The position numbers were made by a program, and so were the translations under genes. Source: Limihaloglobus sulfuriphilus (lineage in GTDB: Bacteria; Planctomycetota; Phycisphaerae; Sedimentisphaerales; Sedimentisphaeraceae). Taken from it: a stretch of DNA of 64,000 nt. The first letter of the stretch is position 1, and each line of letters begins with the position of its first letter. The notes beneath the pieces are model-generated. The model was not told the origin of the DNA and ran no database searches. It saw only the letters and a program-made list of their open reading frames with translations. This document shows positions 8,553 through 18,672 of the stretch, piece after piece. The DNA lies in the NCBI RefSeq assembly GCF_001999965.1, contig NZ_CP019646.1:3224001-3288000 (forward strand). The letters are read 5' to 3'.

Positions 8553-11500
8553 ATGAAAACAAATGATGCTTGGAAGAGAATACTTATTATAGCCGTAGTG
8601 ATCCTTGCGGTATTGATGGTTTATCCGCCCCGTGAAAAGCTCAAGCCCGGTCTTGACCTTGCCGGCGGCTCATCGCTGGTGTATCAGATCGATACGGAAG
8701 GCATGAGCAAGAGCGAGATCAACGGCCTTGCCGCGAACATGGTGCCTATCATAAGCCGCCGTATCGATCCCAACGGCGTTTCCAACCTTATTATCCGCCC
8801 GCAGGGCGATACGCGTATCGAGATACAGCTTCCGCTGGCATCCGAGGCGACTCGTAAACTTCGCCAGGATTACCGCGAGGCGGTAGATGCGCTGGAAAGC
8901 GGAAATATCAATATAGCCTCTGTTATACGGGCTCTGCGCGAAACACCGGAAAAGAGGGCGCAGATGCTTGCCGAGCTTGGCAACACAGATGAGAAGAAGG
9001 CCGTTCTCGATGAGCTCGCCGCCGCGTACGACGCACGTGAAGCGGCACGCGAAGAACGCGACCAGGCAGACGCCCGGAAAAGTGAAATCGCCGGTAAGCT
9101 CGCCGAGCTTAATGTTAATGAGCGTGTTCTCGAGTATAGACTTACAAGCTGGGTTGAGATGGAAGCCGATGAGCTTTCCGAGGCGATTGATAAGTTCGTC
9201 AACCCCGAAGGCGAGGAAGCCGAGCTCACAGAGGAGCAGAAGGCCCAGAACGCCCAGAAGAAAAACCTCATTCTCTCATATATGTCTGCGCACGAGAAGT
9301 GGGCAGATGCCGTTAACTCGCTCACAGGCGAAAACGGCCTCAACACTACCTTTGACCAGGCGGTTTCCAAAATAGCCGACCTGAATATCAACGTCGAGGC
9401 TTTCGAAAAGAAAATAGAAACTGCAAGCCGCAACGAACATATTGCCGAACTCAAAGAACGTTTTCCTGCACGCAGCGACGAGATCGACAATTTTATCGAA
9501 AAGTTCGATGTCTATAAAAACGTTCGCGGCAGGCTTGATGATCCCGAAGACCTCAAGAGAATGCTCCGCGGTGCCGGTGTTCTTGAGTTCCGGATTCTTC
9601 CCTACCCCGGCGACGGCACACTCGCAGAATATCAGGCGAAGTCGTATATCGATCAGCTCCAGAAACAGGGCCCGAAACTTGCTTCAGATGATAAGTTCGC
9701 CTGGTTCAGGATCGAGGACTATAACAACTGGAACAATCAGGGAGCAGTTTTATCACAGTTTGCCGATGAATGGTATGTGCTGGCCAGCAATGACCCCGAT
9801 GAAACTATGCTCAAGGGTGCCGGCGGCGGCTGGAAACTCGCCAAAGCCAAGGCCGATACTGACCAGTACGGACGGCGCGCTATCGGATTCATGTTTAACG
9901 AATCAGGCGCAAACCTGTTCTACAAACTCACATCAAACAATATTGACCGTGCCCTGTGTATCCTGCTTGATGACACTGCCATCTCTGCCCCGAATATCCA
10001 GTCGGGTATCCGCTCGCAGGGTATCATTACCGGCAGTTTCTCGCAGACCGAGCAGAGCGACATGGTAAACAAGCTCAACGCAGGCTCACTGCCGGCGCGT
10101 CTGAGCGAGGCTCCCATATCAGAGAAGACCATCGGTGCCACCATCGGTGAAGAATACCGCGACCAGGGTATCAAGGCGGGGCTTATCGGCCTTGTTGCCG
10201 TTGCCGCGTTCATGATCGTTTACTACATGGCAGGCGGTATTGTAGCTTCTGTGGCGCTGGTTCTAAACATCCTGTTTATCCTGGCTGTAATGGCCTTTTC
10301 ACGTGCGACGTTTACCCTGCCGGGTATCGCCGGTCTTATCCTGACTATGGGTATGGCGGTTGACGCGAACGTGCTTATCTTCGAGCGTATCCGTGAAGAG
10401 CTTAAATCCGGCACTTCGCTGAAAATGTCGATAGCCAACGGTTACCAGAAGGCATTCAGGACAATTCTCGATGCCAACGCGACGACGTTTATAACAGCTC
10501 TTATCCTTTATCTGGTTGCATCCGAAGAGATCAAGGGCTTCGCAATCGTGCTTATGTACGGTATCATATCGAGTATGTTTACCGCACTCTTTGTTACTCG
10601 CGTAATCTTCAACTGGATGATGGCTTCCGGTATGATAAAAGACTCGATTAAGATGCTTACGATTCTCCGCAATCCTTCCGTCAACTGGATGGGGCTTCGC
10701 AAGGTGTTCTTTGTTATTTCCGCGGTTCTGGTTATCGGCGGGCTTACGGTTTTCTTCACCCGCGACAACACACGCAGCAATAAATACGATATTGAGTTTA
10801 CCGGCGGTACAAGCCTCCAGATCAATCTGGTAGAAGATGCCGGGCTTGACCGTGTTGATGTCGAAAAGATGGTACGCCAAAAAGGCGAAGAGATCGGCAG
10901 CAGCGGGCTGATGAGTGCCAGGGTCTATACCGTAGGCGAGAGCGGCAATCAGTTTGAGGTCAACACGATCGAAACAAACAAGACGTATATAGATGTCAAA
11001 TTCTCTGATGCCTCGATGACCGCCGACATGGCGGCAGCTAAAATCAACGAGACTATCAAAAATGAGCAGCTTACTATTCTCAATGTTGATGTGGTTTCAC
11101 GTGAGGACGGCGCCCTGCGTATTTATACCAGCCAGATACCCAAATCTGAAATGAACACGCTGATAGCTGATACTTTTGAAGGCGTTGAATACGCCGCGGG
11201 CGAGCCGCAGGTAGAGCAGATTGTGAACGAAGCGGTTATTGACACCTTCGGTGATCTGCTCAAACGCCAGAGAGACCTGAGCCCTGAGATTGTCAAGGCG
11301 CAGATTATAGATGATGCTCTCGTAGAGGACAAACCCGAGCTGGCGCAGTTTTTCAGCGGTCTGCTGATTGAGTGCAAACTTGACAAGCAGGTCAGCGGCA
11401 AAGAACTCGCCGCCAGGTTCAACAGCCTCCGGTTCAAGTCAAATGTTGACGAGATGGCGTGGTATCAGTACGACCTGCTCAACACAGACGCAACTCCAAT

Positions 11501-12242
11501 CACTGATGAGAGCATGTTAGATTCGTTCTATTATATCAGTGTTCATCCGGATGCGGGTTACCGTGAGCTTGACGAAAACGAGCTGACAAGCTATATCTCC
11601 GGCGAAAAAGAAAAAGTCATCGCCGCCGCTTCCATGGAAAGCTCGCTTCCCAGAGTTACCCAGTTCAACCCGTCTATCGGTGCCGAGGCCAAGACAAAAG
11701 CCCTCATAGCGATTATCCTTTCGCTGCTGGCGATTATCGGTTATATCTGGATCCGTTTTGGCGAGGCACGTTTTGGTTTCGCGGCTATCGCGGCGCTTGT
11801 GCATGACGTTTGCATCACCCTTGGTGCGGTCACTGCCTGTACCTATATCGCCGAGACACCGCTGGGTGCGGCTCTTGGTATTCGCGATTTCAAGATCGAC
11901 CTGCAGATGATCGCGGCGTTCTTGACAATCATCGGTTACTCGCTCAACGATACGATTGTTGTTTTCGACCGTATCCGTGAGCAGAGAGGGCGCAGAGGCA
12001 TTATCCGCGCCAACCTCATAAGCGATAGTATCAACATGACAATTTCCCGTACTCTGCTTACATCGCTGACCACTCTGCTTGTTGTGGTTATCATGTACAT
12101 CGGCGGCGGTGTCGGGCTTCGCGGATTTACCTTCGCGATGATGGTTGGTATCATTGTCGGTACTTACTCGTCAATAGCTATCGCGGCACCGATTCTGCTG
12201 CTGGGCAATACTTCGAAAACACCTGAAAAGAATTCCAAATAA
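8553..12242 (+). CDS. secDF: Fused protein translocase SecD-SecF
   Basis: A 1229-residue fusion of SecD and SecF, the proton-driven RND-type motor that pulls exported proteins across the inner membrane. The SecD half starts with one membrane helix (about 9-25) and GLDLAGGSSL. It ends with a six-helix bundle containing MAVDANVLIFERIREE near residue 604. The SecF half begins near residue 700 (NPSVNWMGLRKVFF, then FTGGTSLQ) and ends with a second bundle holding YSLNDTIVVFDRIRE near residue 1130. Both periplasmic regions are enlarged: residues about 95-320 form an Ala/Glu/Lys-rich coiled-coil insert, and the SecF loop of about 220 residues is also longer than usual. The fusion point is clean, with no internal stop. 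Confidence 0.95.
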   Translation: MKTNDAWKRILIIAVVILAVLMVYPPREKLKPGLDLAGGSSLVYQIDTEGMSKSEINGLAANMVPIISRRIDPNGVSNLIIRPQGDTRIEIQLPLASEATRKLRQDYREAVDALESGNINIASVIRALRETPEKRAQMLAELGNTDEKKAVLDELAAAYDAREAAREERDQADARKSEIAGKLAELNVNERVLEYRLTSWVEMEADELSEAIDKFVNPEGEEAELTEEQKAQNAQKKNLILSYMSAHEKWADAVNSLTGENGLNTTFDQAVSKIADLNINVEAFEKKIETASRNEHIAELKERFPARSDEIDNFIEKFDVYKNVRGRLDDPEDLKRMLRGAGVLEFRILPYPGDGTLAEYQAKSYIDQLQKQGPKLASDDKFAWFRIEDYNNWNNQGAVLSQFADEWYVLASNDPDETMLKGAGGGWKLAKAKADTDQYGRRAIGFMFNESGANLFYKLTSNNIDRALCILLDDTAISAPNIQSGIRSQGIITGSFSQTEQSDMVNKLNAGSLPARLSEAPISEKTIGATIGEEYRDQGIKAGLIGLVAVAAFMIVYYMAGGIVASVALVLNILFILAVMAFSRATFTLPGIAGLILTMGMAVDANVLIFERIREELKSGTSLKMSIANGYQKAFRTILDANATTFITALILYLVASEEIKGFAIVLMYGIISSMFTALFVTRVIFNWMMASGMIKDSIKMLTILRNPSVNWMGLRKVFFVISAVLVIGGLTVFFTRDNTRSNKYDIEFTGGTSLQINLVEDAGLDRVDVEKMVRQKGEEIGSSGLMSARVYTVGESGNQFEVNTIETNKTYIDVKFSDASMTADMAAAKINETIKNEQLTILNVDVVSREDGALRIYTSQIPKSEMNTLIADTFEGVEYAAGEPQVEQIVNEAVIDTFGDLLKRQRDLSPEIVKAQIIDDALVEDKPELAQFFSGLLIECKLDKQVSGKELAARFNSLRFKSNVDEMAWYQYDLLNTDATPITDESMLDSFYYISVHPDAGYRELDENELTSYISGEKEKVIAAASMESSLPRVTQFNPSIGAEAKTKALIAIILSLLAIIGYIWIRFGEARFGFAAIAALVHDVCITLGAVTACTYIAETPLGAALGIRDFKIDLQMIAAFLTIIGYSLNDTIVVFDRIREQRGRRGIIRANLISDSINMTISRTLLTSLTTLLVVVIMYIGGGVGLRGFTFAMMVGIIVGTYSSIAIAAPILLLGNTSKTPEKNSK

Positions 12243-12268
12243 CAGCAGTTACACAGAATTGATTTTCC

Positions 12269-12306
12269 AAAGGCACTCCGTGTAAAATCGGGGTGCCTTT
12301 TTTTTA
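12269..12306 (+). terminator. Rho-independent terminator of secDF
   Basis: AAAGGCACTCC (12269-12279) pairs with the downstream GGGGTGCCTTT, allowing one G:T pair, across a short AT-rich loop. A run of T residues follows. It lies 27 bases after the secDF stop and before the convergent flavoprotein gene. Confidence 0.88.
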
Positions 12307-12336
12307 ACGTTTCAGTTTTCTCGTGTTATTTTCCGG

Positions 12337-13569
12337 CTATAACGCCGCACTCATGCCGGCGAGTCTGCCCGTAGAGAATGCGATCTGCAGGTTGAAGCCG
12401 CCGCACGGGCCGTCTATGTCGATGACTTCGCCGCACAGGTAAAGACCCGGGCAGAGCTTTGACTCCATAGTCTTTGGGTCTATCTGATCGTTTGCCGCGC
12501 CGCCGCGTGTGACGGTCGCAATTTTAAGCGGGCGTGTGCCGGTGATGGTCAGCTCAAGCGATTTGAGCAGCGATACTGTTCTTCGCCGCTGCGCCTTTGG
12601 CAGAACAGCTGCCTGAGTTCTGGGGTTGATGCCGGCAAGGTCAGCTATCACGTTGCCAAGCGAGCGGGGAACGTATTCACGCATCAGGCTGTAGAAATTT
12701 GATTTCGGGTTAGCTGTTATGCTTGCGGCAAATCTCTCGCCCAGCTCTTCGATATTCAGATCCGGCATAAGGTCTATAAACGCCTCGACGGGTGATTGTT
12801 CCAGCAGCGGCAGTATTTCGCGGCTGAAATTGAGAACTGCCGGGCCGCCGATGCCGGTATCAGTGAAGACCAGCCCGCCGGTAACGGGATGTTTTTTTGT
12901 TTGACGGCAGGAGATTGAAACCGCAGGCAGCGAAACCCCTGCCAGCCTGCTGACCCAGTTTTCTTTGACTTCCAGCGGAACCAGGCACGCTCTTGGCTCG
13001 GCTATTCTATGTCCCAGGCTCGCGGCAAGCGCATAGCCGTCTCCGGTGCTGCCGGTCTGCGGCCATGATGCCCCGCCGGCGGCGATTATCAACTTTCGGC
13101 AGGTGTAAGTGTCTTTGCCGCAGATAAGGCTGAAATGCTCATCTGATTTTTCAACGGCTTCGACTCTGCGTCCGTAAACCATGGAGGTTCCGCTGCGCCT
13201 GTTTTCCTCGAGCAGAGCCTCCAGAAGTTCATACGCCCTTTCGCCGGAGAGAAAAACGCAGTTGCTCTCCAGTACCTTTGTCTCAACACCCCGCTGTGTG
13301 AGAAACTCCATCAGTGCACGCGGCGGGAACGAATATATTGAATGACGCAGGAAGCGGTCATACGGTCTGCATCTGCGGAGAAACTCCTGCGGCTCAAGAA
13401 TGTTTGTAACGTTGCACCTTCCGCCGCCGGTAACCAGAAGTTTTCGACCCATAGAAGTATTTTTTTCAATGAGAGCGGTTTTTAGTCCACTCTCTGCCGC
13501 CGCTGCCGCCGCCATAAGCCCTGACGCTCCGCCGCCGATTACGCAAACATCATAATTATTAAAAGGCAC
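12337..13569 (-). CDS. NAD(P)/FAD-dependent oxidoreductase, HI0933/YhiN (BaiN-like) family
   Basis: A 410-residue flavoprotein. The N-terminus carries the Rossmann dinucleotide motif VCVIGGGASGLMAA followed by GRKLLVTGGGRCNVTN, the signature of the HI0933-like family. LIIAAGGASWPQTGSTGDG is the second nucleotide-contact stretch, and the C-terminal block CGEVIDIDGPCGGFNLQIAF closes the FAD site. Members are poorly characterised; one clostridial homologue (BaiN) was linked to bile-acid reduction, but that substrate should not be transferred here. The gene is convergent with secDF and followed 47 bases upstream on the same strand by a permease gene, so co-transcription with it is possible. Confidence 0.88.
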   Translation of the reverse strand: MPFNNYDVCVIGGGASGLMAAAAAAESGLKTALIEKNTSMGRKLLVTGGGRCNVTNILEPQEFLRRCRPYDRFLRHSIYSFPPRALMEFLTQRGVETKVLESNCVFLSGERAYELLEALLEENRRSGTSMVYGRRVEAVEKSDEHFSLICGKDTYTCRKLIIAAGGASWPQTGSTGDGYALAASLGHRIAEPRACLVPLEVKENWVSRLAGVSLPAVSISCRQTKKHPVTGGLVFTDTGIGGPAVLNFSREILPLLEQSPVEAFIDLMPDLNIEELGERFAASITANPKSNFYSLMREYVPRSLGNVIADLAGINPRTQAAVLPKAQRRRTVSLLKSLELTITGTRPLKIATVTRGGAANDQIDPKTMESKLCPGLYLCGEVIDIDGPCGGFNLQIAFSTGRLAGMSAAL

Positions 13570-13616
13570 AATAAGCCCTTTCTGTTATAGCCGTGATTTA
13601 TTTTTCATACCGGTAT

Positions 13617-15011
13617 TTACTTTTTGTCCTTGCCTTTAACAGGTGATGCCGCAATTCGCACGAAGTGGTTGAGCCTGTTAAGTGTCGGCCTTTGCAGCAG
13701 CATCAAAACCTGTGCCGTGGGTGTTTCTCCGGCAACGCGAAAACCCTTGCGAATGGAATGAGGGACAATCATCATCAGACTGCTCAAAATAAACAGCATC
13801 TGGTAATGGTTCATCCCCAGCGGCAGAACATCCGGCTGCAGGCCGCCTGTAAGCGTGAGAAAGAAACCGCCCAGCAGAGGCGCTACAGCTATCGAGAACG
13901 TCATAAATATATTTATGATAACAATCATTCCCTGTTTGTCCTCCGGCACCGCACTTAGCATATAACGAGTCTGGGCGATTCCGTTTCCGTGGTGGAATAT
14001 ACTGCGTGCGGCAACAGCAAACATGATGAAGATAAAAGATGCCGTGCTGTTGCCTATGAATATCCACGCCAGCAGTGAAACGCCGACACCCAGATGCGAG
14101 ATGCTCAGCAGTGCGCGGTTGCCGTAGCTGTCGGCGATTCTGCCCCAGAAACGAAGGCTCAATATCGCTCCGGCACTTATAGTAGCAGTAACGGCGATCA
14201 CATGCGCATCGCTGTAGCCGAGCTGTTTCATGTATTTTATCTGAAACGCTGATGATATAAACACCGCGAGGTTGTAGCTTACAATATACACCAGAAAACG
14301 CCGTATCCTGCCGGACTTGAGCGTCTCCATGAATCTGCGGCGTATAGAGGGTTTTTCGCTGTCGGGCAGTGGAGGTGCTTCATTCATGTTTTTAAGAAAC
14401 AGAACTGAGTACAGCATAATTAAACAGCTAAAGAGCAGAACAAAACCAATCCGCGTAAAACCGGCATCCTTGCCGAGAATGAACATCAGTGCCAGGTTAG
14501 CAGTCAGTGCCGCGATCTGCCATTTTGTTCTAAGCGAAGCAAAAAAACTGCCGCGTATCCGCGGCGGTACGTTGTCCTGAAGTATGGGGAACCAGCCTGA
14601 GCTGCCGATGCCGCTGAAGATGGAACGCAAAAGAAGTATCGGTATGATTGCCGCCAGGATAAGCCCGTAATGAAGTCTTGAGGCAGAGGCGAGAAATGCC
14701 AGAAGAGCAAACCCAAGAGAGATAACAAGGCTTATAGTCCGGCAGATTATCAGGCATTTTATCTTGCCGTATTTTTCGATAATCTTTATGCCGAAGATAC
14801 CGAAAAGACCGGCTGACCACAATATGAAATTTATCAGCCCCAAATAAAATTCACTGCAGCCAAGTTTTATCGCAAACAGCTGAAACGGCGGACCCATCAG
14901 GCAAACATTACCGGTTGTCATAAAGATAGAAACCAGGTAAGCCATACGAATTGTATCACGCCGTTTCGCGGGGCTGAGTCTCTCGGTGTTATTTTTCTTC
15001 GGTTCCGGCAT
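13617..15011 (-). CDS. Major facilitator superfamily transporter
   Basis: A 464-residue integral membrane protein with about twelve hydrophobic segments, including FILWSAGLFGIFGI, AIIPILLLRSIFSG and ISAGAILSLRFWGRIADSYGNRALL. The last resembles the MFS loop motif (GxxxDRxGxRxxL-like) between helices 8 and 9. Both termini are charged and cytoplasmic. Substrate cannot be inferred. Its 5' end overlaps the 3' end of the MscS gene by 23 bases, so the two are probably translated from one message. Some planctomycete MFS proteins of this kind lie near sugar-use genes, but nothing similar is adjacent. Confidence 0.82.
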   Translation of the reverse strand: MPEPKKNNTERLSPAKRRDTIRMAYLVSIFMTTGNVCLMGPPFQLFAIKLGCSEFYLGLINFILWSAGLFGIFGIKIIEKYGKIKCLIICRTISLVISLGFALLAFLASASRLHYGLILAAIIPILLLRSIFSGIGSSGWFPILQDNVPPRIRGSFFASLRTKWQIAALTANLALMFILGKDAGFTRIGFVLLFSCLIMLYSVLFLKNMNEAPPLPDSEKPSIRRRFMETLKSGRIRRFLVYIVSYNLAVFISSAFQIKYMKQLGYSDAHVIAVTATISAGAILSLRFWGRIADSYGNRALLSISHLGVGVSLLAWIFIGNSTASFIFIMFAVAARSIFHHGNGIAQTRYMLSAVPEDKQGMIVIINIFMTFSIAVAPLLGGFFLTLTGGLQPDVLPLGMNHYQMLFILSSLMMIVPHSIRKGFRVAGETPTAQVLMLLQRPTLNRLNHFVRIAASPVKGKDKK

Positions 15012-16116
15012 TCTGCTTGTCCATATATATTGTCTGGGACGGGAACGCGAATTCTATCCCTGCGCTTCTGAACCGGCGCATTATTTCCAGGTTCACTTGA
15101 TGATGGACTTCCATCGCCAGCCAGTAATCCGCGGGGCTCACCCAGTAGCTTATAAAGATATTCAGCGCCCAGTTGCCGAACGAGTTGAAATAAACCCTCG
15201 GGCCGCGGTTTTCAGGGTCTTCGTTGACCTCGGGTATTTCCAGGAGCAATTCTTTTATAATATTAACCGCTTTTTCTGCCCCTTCCGGCCCGCTGCCGTA
15301 GGTGATAGTCAGTGTGTCAGTGCGGCGGATCGCCGGCCTTTGGGATATGTTTTCGATATAGGCGTTTGTGATCACCGAGTTGGGTACGGTAACCAGATGT
15401 CCAAAAACTGTTCTTATCCGGGTACTGCGAAAGCCCACCTCTTCGATTGTGCCGGTAAACTCGCCGACCTTTATAAACTCACCGATATGGAAAGGTCTGT
15501 CGGCAAATATATTTACCGAGCCGAACAGGTTGGCAATAGTATCCTTTGCCGCCAGGGCGATTGCCATACCGCCGATGCCTGCACTGACCAGAAGGCCTTT
15601 GATGTTTTCAGCTCCGAAGATCACCTCGGCGATTATCAGAATTGCTATTATCGAGATAACAACACGAAGTGATTTGCGGACAATCGGCACCAGCATGTCG
15701 TCGAGCCGGTTGTCTGTTCTGCCGGCGAATTTCTTCATATAGTATTCAACTATATCAACCAGATGAAACAGGGCGTACGAGACAGCAATGGCAAAGACTC
15801 CCCGTATGACGTTGTCGGCGAATGCCGCGAGATTATCCGGCATGATTACAACCAGCCGGCAGTATTTAAGACCCGCCGCTATCATGATAACGTTGGCAGG
15901 TTTTGCCAGGGAGTTCATGGCTACACTTACAAGGCCGTGGCGGTTGTTTTCTTCGCGTTTTTTCGCGGCTCTGCTTAGGCAGTACTGAATAGTTTTGCCC
16001 GCAGCGAAGAAGGCAAGAAGCCCGATAAACATTATTATAAAACGCAGCAGTGTGTTCTCTCCTACGATTTTTAGATTAAGCGTTTCAATGATTCCCGATT
16101 CGGCGAGTATTGTCAT
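14989..16116 (-). CDS. Small-conductance mechanosensitive channel, MscS family
   Basis: A 375-residue protein with four or so N-terminal membrane helices and the MscS pore helix and beta domain. The segment GLLVSAGIGGMAIALAAKDTIANLFG has the Gly/Ala-packed pore helix. It runs into the conserved FADRPFHIGEFIKVGEFTGTIEEVGFRSTRIRT and VPNSVITNAYIENIS of the beta domain. The C-terminal alpha-beta domain ends near IEFAFPSQTIYMD. Such channels release osmolytes on hypo-osmotic shock. Only 12 bases separate its start from the stop of the upstream DRTGG gene, which implies an operon. Confidence 0.93.
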   Translation of the reverse strand: MTILAESGIIETLNLKIVGENTLLRFIIMFIGLLAFFAAGKTIQYCLSRAAKKREENNRHGLVSVAMNSLAKPANVIMIAAGLKYCRLVVIMPDNLAAFADNVIRGVFAIAVSYALFHLVDIVEYYMKKFAGRTDNRLDDMLVPIVRKSLRVVISIIAILIIAEVIFGAENIKGLLVSAGIGGMAIALAAKDTIANLFGSVNIFADRPFHIGEFIKVGEFTGTIEEVGFRSTRIRTVFGHLVTVPNSVITNAYIENISQRPAIRRTDTLTITYGSGPEGAEKAVNIIKELLLEIPEVNEDPENRGPRVYFNSFGNWALNIFISYWVSPADYWLAMEVHHQVNLEIMRRFRSAGIEFAFPSQTIYMDKQNAGTEEK

Positions 16117-16128
16117 TTTAAAATCCTT

Positions 16129-17229
16129 TTATTGGTCAAGCTGTTCAAGTATTGTGTCCAGTTTTATGTGTTCTTTTACCAGGTCGCGGGTGAGCGATAT
16201 TTTTTTCGCGTCTGAAGCCCTTATTTTAAACAGAAGCCCCTTCATACGTGAGCTGACAGTGTATGTATCCTGCGGTGTCCAAAGCACGGGGACTGTGCTG
16301 CTTTTTATCAGCTCCATGATAGGCTTATCCGGCTTGAACCCGCCGGTAAGGATAATACCGCCGCTGCTGAATTTTTCTTCGTAGTCGCGCAGATGGCAAA
16401 GCGTCAGCGAGAGCAGAATGTTGTCGATTCTGTCACCAGGAGTGATGATTAAACTGTTTTCTTTGATGTAGTGAAGCGCGTTCTGGGGTTCCATCGCGGC
16501 AACAACAATATTATTTATTTCGTTTGTCAGATGTTTGCGGCCGCTGAGCACCTCATAGTCGAACTCCTCTACAATCTGGCCGAGTGTGTATGCCTGCAGA
16601 GCTTTGCTGTAGGGGATTGCGCCTAAGAGCTGTGTACCGATATTTTTAAATCCCTTGGCGGCAAAATGGCATATCTTCTCATATTTTTCCGGCAGCACCT
16701 TGTTCAATATAACCCCGAGCACCTCAACATTGTTCTCTTTGAAAAGCGAGAGGTTGAGTGCTATCTCATCGATTGGTTTGCCGATCCCGCCTGGAGCTAC
16801 CATGATAACCTTGGAATTTGTAAGCTGCGCGACGCGTGCGTTGGAAAGCCCGAAACAGCTGCCCACCCCCGCATGGCCGGTACCCTCGACAAGTACAGGG
16901 TCATATTTTGCCTCGAGACGTGAGAAGGATTTCATAATCCTGTCCTCAAGCGGACGGACATCCGGGTTTTCGATGAATGTACGTGTGAAATTCCTCTCTA
17001 TCGCGATCGGGCTAAGGTCTTTAGGGTTTTGTACGCTCAGACCAAGGGCCTCGCAGAAAACTACTGCGTCCTCGTCGAGATTTTCGCCGCAATACTTTAC
17101 GTACCGCTGCCCGACAGGTTTGATATAACCGACCTTGTAGCCTTTCTCTATGAGGCATTGAAGTGTTCCAAGGGTAACGCTGGTCTTGCCGCAATCCTGT
17201 AATGTTGCAGCGATATATAATGGCTTCAT
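16129..17229 (-). CDS. BioD-like P-loop plus DRTGG domain protein
   Basis: The start is set at the ATG at 17229-17227 (MKPLYIAATLQDCGKTS), which has AGAGG about 8 bases upstream; an in-frame ATG at 17343 would add 38 residues lacking homology. The 366-residue product opens with a P-loop of the dethiobiotin-synthetase type (LQDCGKTS, then GYKVGYIKPVGQ). A nucleotidyl-fold core includes VEGTGHAGVGSCF, and a DRTGG domain begins near GDRIDNILLSL. This is the N-terminal architecture of phosphotransacetylase (COG0857) without the catalytic Pta domain. Such stand-alone proteins are thought to be regulators or metabolic sensors; the ligand is unknown. It appears to lead an operon with the MscS and MFS genes. 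Confidence 0.82.
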   Translation of the reverse strand: MKPLYIAATLQDCGKTSVTLGTLQCLIEKGYKVGYIKPVGQRYVKYCGENLDEDAVVFCEALGLSVQNPKDLSPIAIERNFTRTFIENPDVRPLEDRIMKSFSRLEAKYDPVLVEGTGHAGVGSCFGLSNARVAQLTNSKVIMVAPGGIGKPIDEIALNLSLFKENNVEVLGVILNKVLPEKYEKICHFAAKGFKNIGTQLLGAIPYSKALQAYTLGQIVEEFDYEVLSGRKHLTNEINNIVVAAMEPQNALHYIKENSLIITPGDRIDNILLSLTLCHLRDYEEKFSSGGIILTGGFKPDKPIMELIKSSTVPVLWTPQDTYTVSSRMKGLLFKIRASDAKKISLTRDLVKEHIKLDTILEQLDQ

Positions 17230-17433
17230 TTGTATAACCTCTTGTAAACGTTGTTTATATAAGATGATTAGATTACCACCCGCCGACGGAAAGTCAAGGC
17301 TCAACCGAAGATAAACATCATCCGGAGCCGTCCGGATGCGCATCTGGATACCGCTTTTGAAGCTGTTCTGCGTAAAAACCCTGAGAAACGCATGTCCCGA
17401 AGTGCATCGGGATGTCTCTACGCGGGTGTTTTG

Positions 17434-18672
17434 CTATGAGCTGTATTCGTGTACGGCCTCGAACATAGCGACGATGTTTTCCGGCGGCACCTCGGGCAGT
17501 ATATTGTGGACCGTGTTAAAGACGAATCCGCCGCCGGGGGAGAGTATCTCAATACGCTGCCGTACATGGTCTTTGACCTCTTGCGGCGAGGCAGTGTTGA
17601 GAATGCTTCGCGTATCGCAGCCGCCGCCCCAGAATGTGATATCTCTGCCGAATTCCTTTTTGAGCTTTAGCGGATCCATGTCGGCGCAGTTGGTCTGTAT
17701 CGGGTTGAACACGTCGTAGCCTGCCTCAATCATGTCCGGCATTAGCTGGTAGATTGAGCCGCAGCTGTGTATGTAGGTTTTCATCCGGCTGTTTTTGTGG
17801 ACGTATTCGTTGAGCCGCGTATGGTGCGGCTTGAACAGCTCGCGGTATATCTGCGGCGACATGAACGGCCCCGAATCCATGCCCAGGTCATCGCCGAACC
17901 GCAGAATATCCGCCACGTCGCCGACTGCCTGGCAGACCTTTTCCAGTGTTGTAAGATGAATCTCCATAAGGGCTTCGAGGAGTGCCTTAACCTGTTCCTG
18001 TTGGACAAATACATCCATCAGGAAATTGTCCATCCGCCTCAGAAACGTTCCCCATTCGAACAGGTTACAGCCGCAAACAACCACCAGTGCCCGGTCTGTG
18101 CTTTGGCGCAGGTTTATTGTCCGCTCACGAAGCTGCTTCCAGAAATCCGCCTCGCCGGCATGATCCCACGGGCTGTGTGCCAGAGCCGCCCAGAGTATTT
18201 TGCCCATCTCGCGGCTGAGGCCTTCAAAATTATCCGGATACCCGTCAATATAGGGAAAGTACGTCTGGTCGAAAAATGTTCCTCCGGCGGGCATACGTGC
18301 GATCGGTTTGCCGCCGACATAGGCCAGATATGAGCCGTCCGGTTGTTTTTCAGGTTTGAACCACGCGGGATATTGCGCCTTTTGTCCGTCTGCCATGGTT
18401 GTATCGTGCCAGTCAGTGCCGCGGTCGTTGAACGAGCGGCCGATATCAACCGCGTCTATCCCGAAGGTGTCAAGTATTACCTCTTCGGGCTGTGCCAGCT
18501 GTTGCACAACGTCGTATATTCTTGTATTGCCGGTGTTTATGTTCAGGTGTTTTTTCAGGTTTGTGTATGCAATCGCCGATATTCCCGAGCTTGGTGTCGC
18601 CCCCATATCAATCGGAATCCTGTCCGGCTCCTGGTGGTTTATCGCCGCGAGTACCCTCTGCCGTGAGTTCAT
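17434..18672 (-). CDS. Uroporphyrinogen decarboxylase-family (MtaA/CmuA-type) methyltransferase
   Basis: A 412-residue protein of the UroD fold. It opens MNSRQRVLAAINHQEPDRIPID, the standard entry of this family. It carries the likely zinc site in TYIHSCGSI (His-x-Cys) and a further Cys in FWGGGCDTRSIL, as in the corrinoid-dependent methyltransferases MtaA/MtbA/CmuA rather than true HemE. A haem-pathway role is therefore unlikely; methyl transfer from an O- or N-methyl compound is the usual inference for these expanded planctomycete paralogues. No corrinoid protein gene is next to it, so the donor is unknown. It is transcribed alone, with about 200 bases to the next gene on that strand. Confidence 0.82.
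   Translation of the reverse strand: MNSRQRVLAAINHQEPDRIPIDMGATPSSGISAIAYTNLKKHLNINTGNTRIYDVVQQLAQPEEVILDTFGIDAVDIGRSFNDRGTDWHDTTMADGQKAQYPAWFKPEKQPDGSYLAYVGGKPIARMPAGGTFFDQTYFPYIDGYPDNFEGLSREMGKILWAALAHSPWDHAGEADFWKQLRERTINLRQSTDRALVVVCGCNLFEWGTFLRRMDNFLMDVFVQQEQVKALLEALMEIHLTTLEKVCQAVGDVADILRFGDDLGMDSGPFMSPQIYRELFKPHHTRLNEYVHKNSRMKTYIHSCGSIYQLMPDMIEAGYDVFNPIQTNCADMDPLKLKKEFGRDITFWGGGCDTRSILNTASPQEVKDHVRQRIEILSPGGGFVFNTVHNILPEVPPENIVAMFEAVHEYSS

Noticed and set aside
17434-18672. HemE (haem pathway uroporphyrinogen decarboxylase)
   Set aside because: The His-x-Cys and later Cys match the zinc site of corrinoid-linked methyltransferases, and no other haem gene is near.
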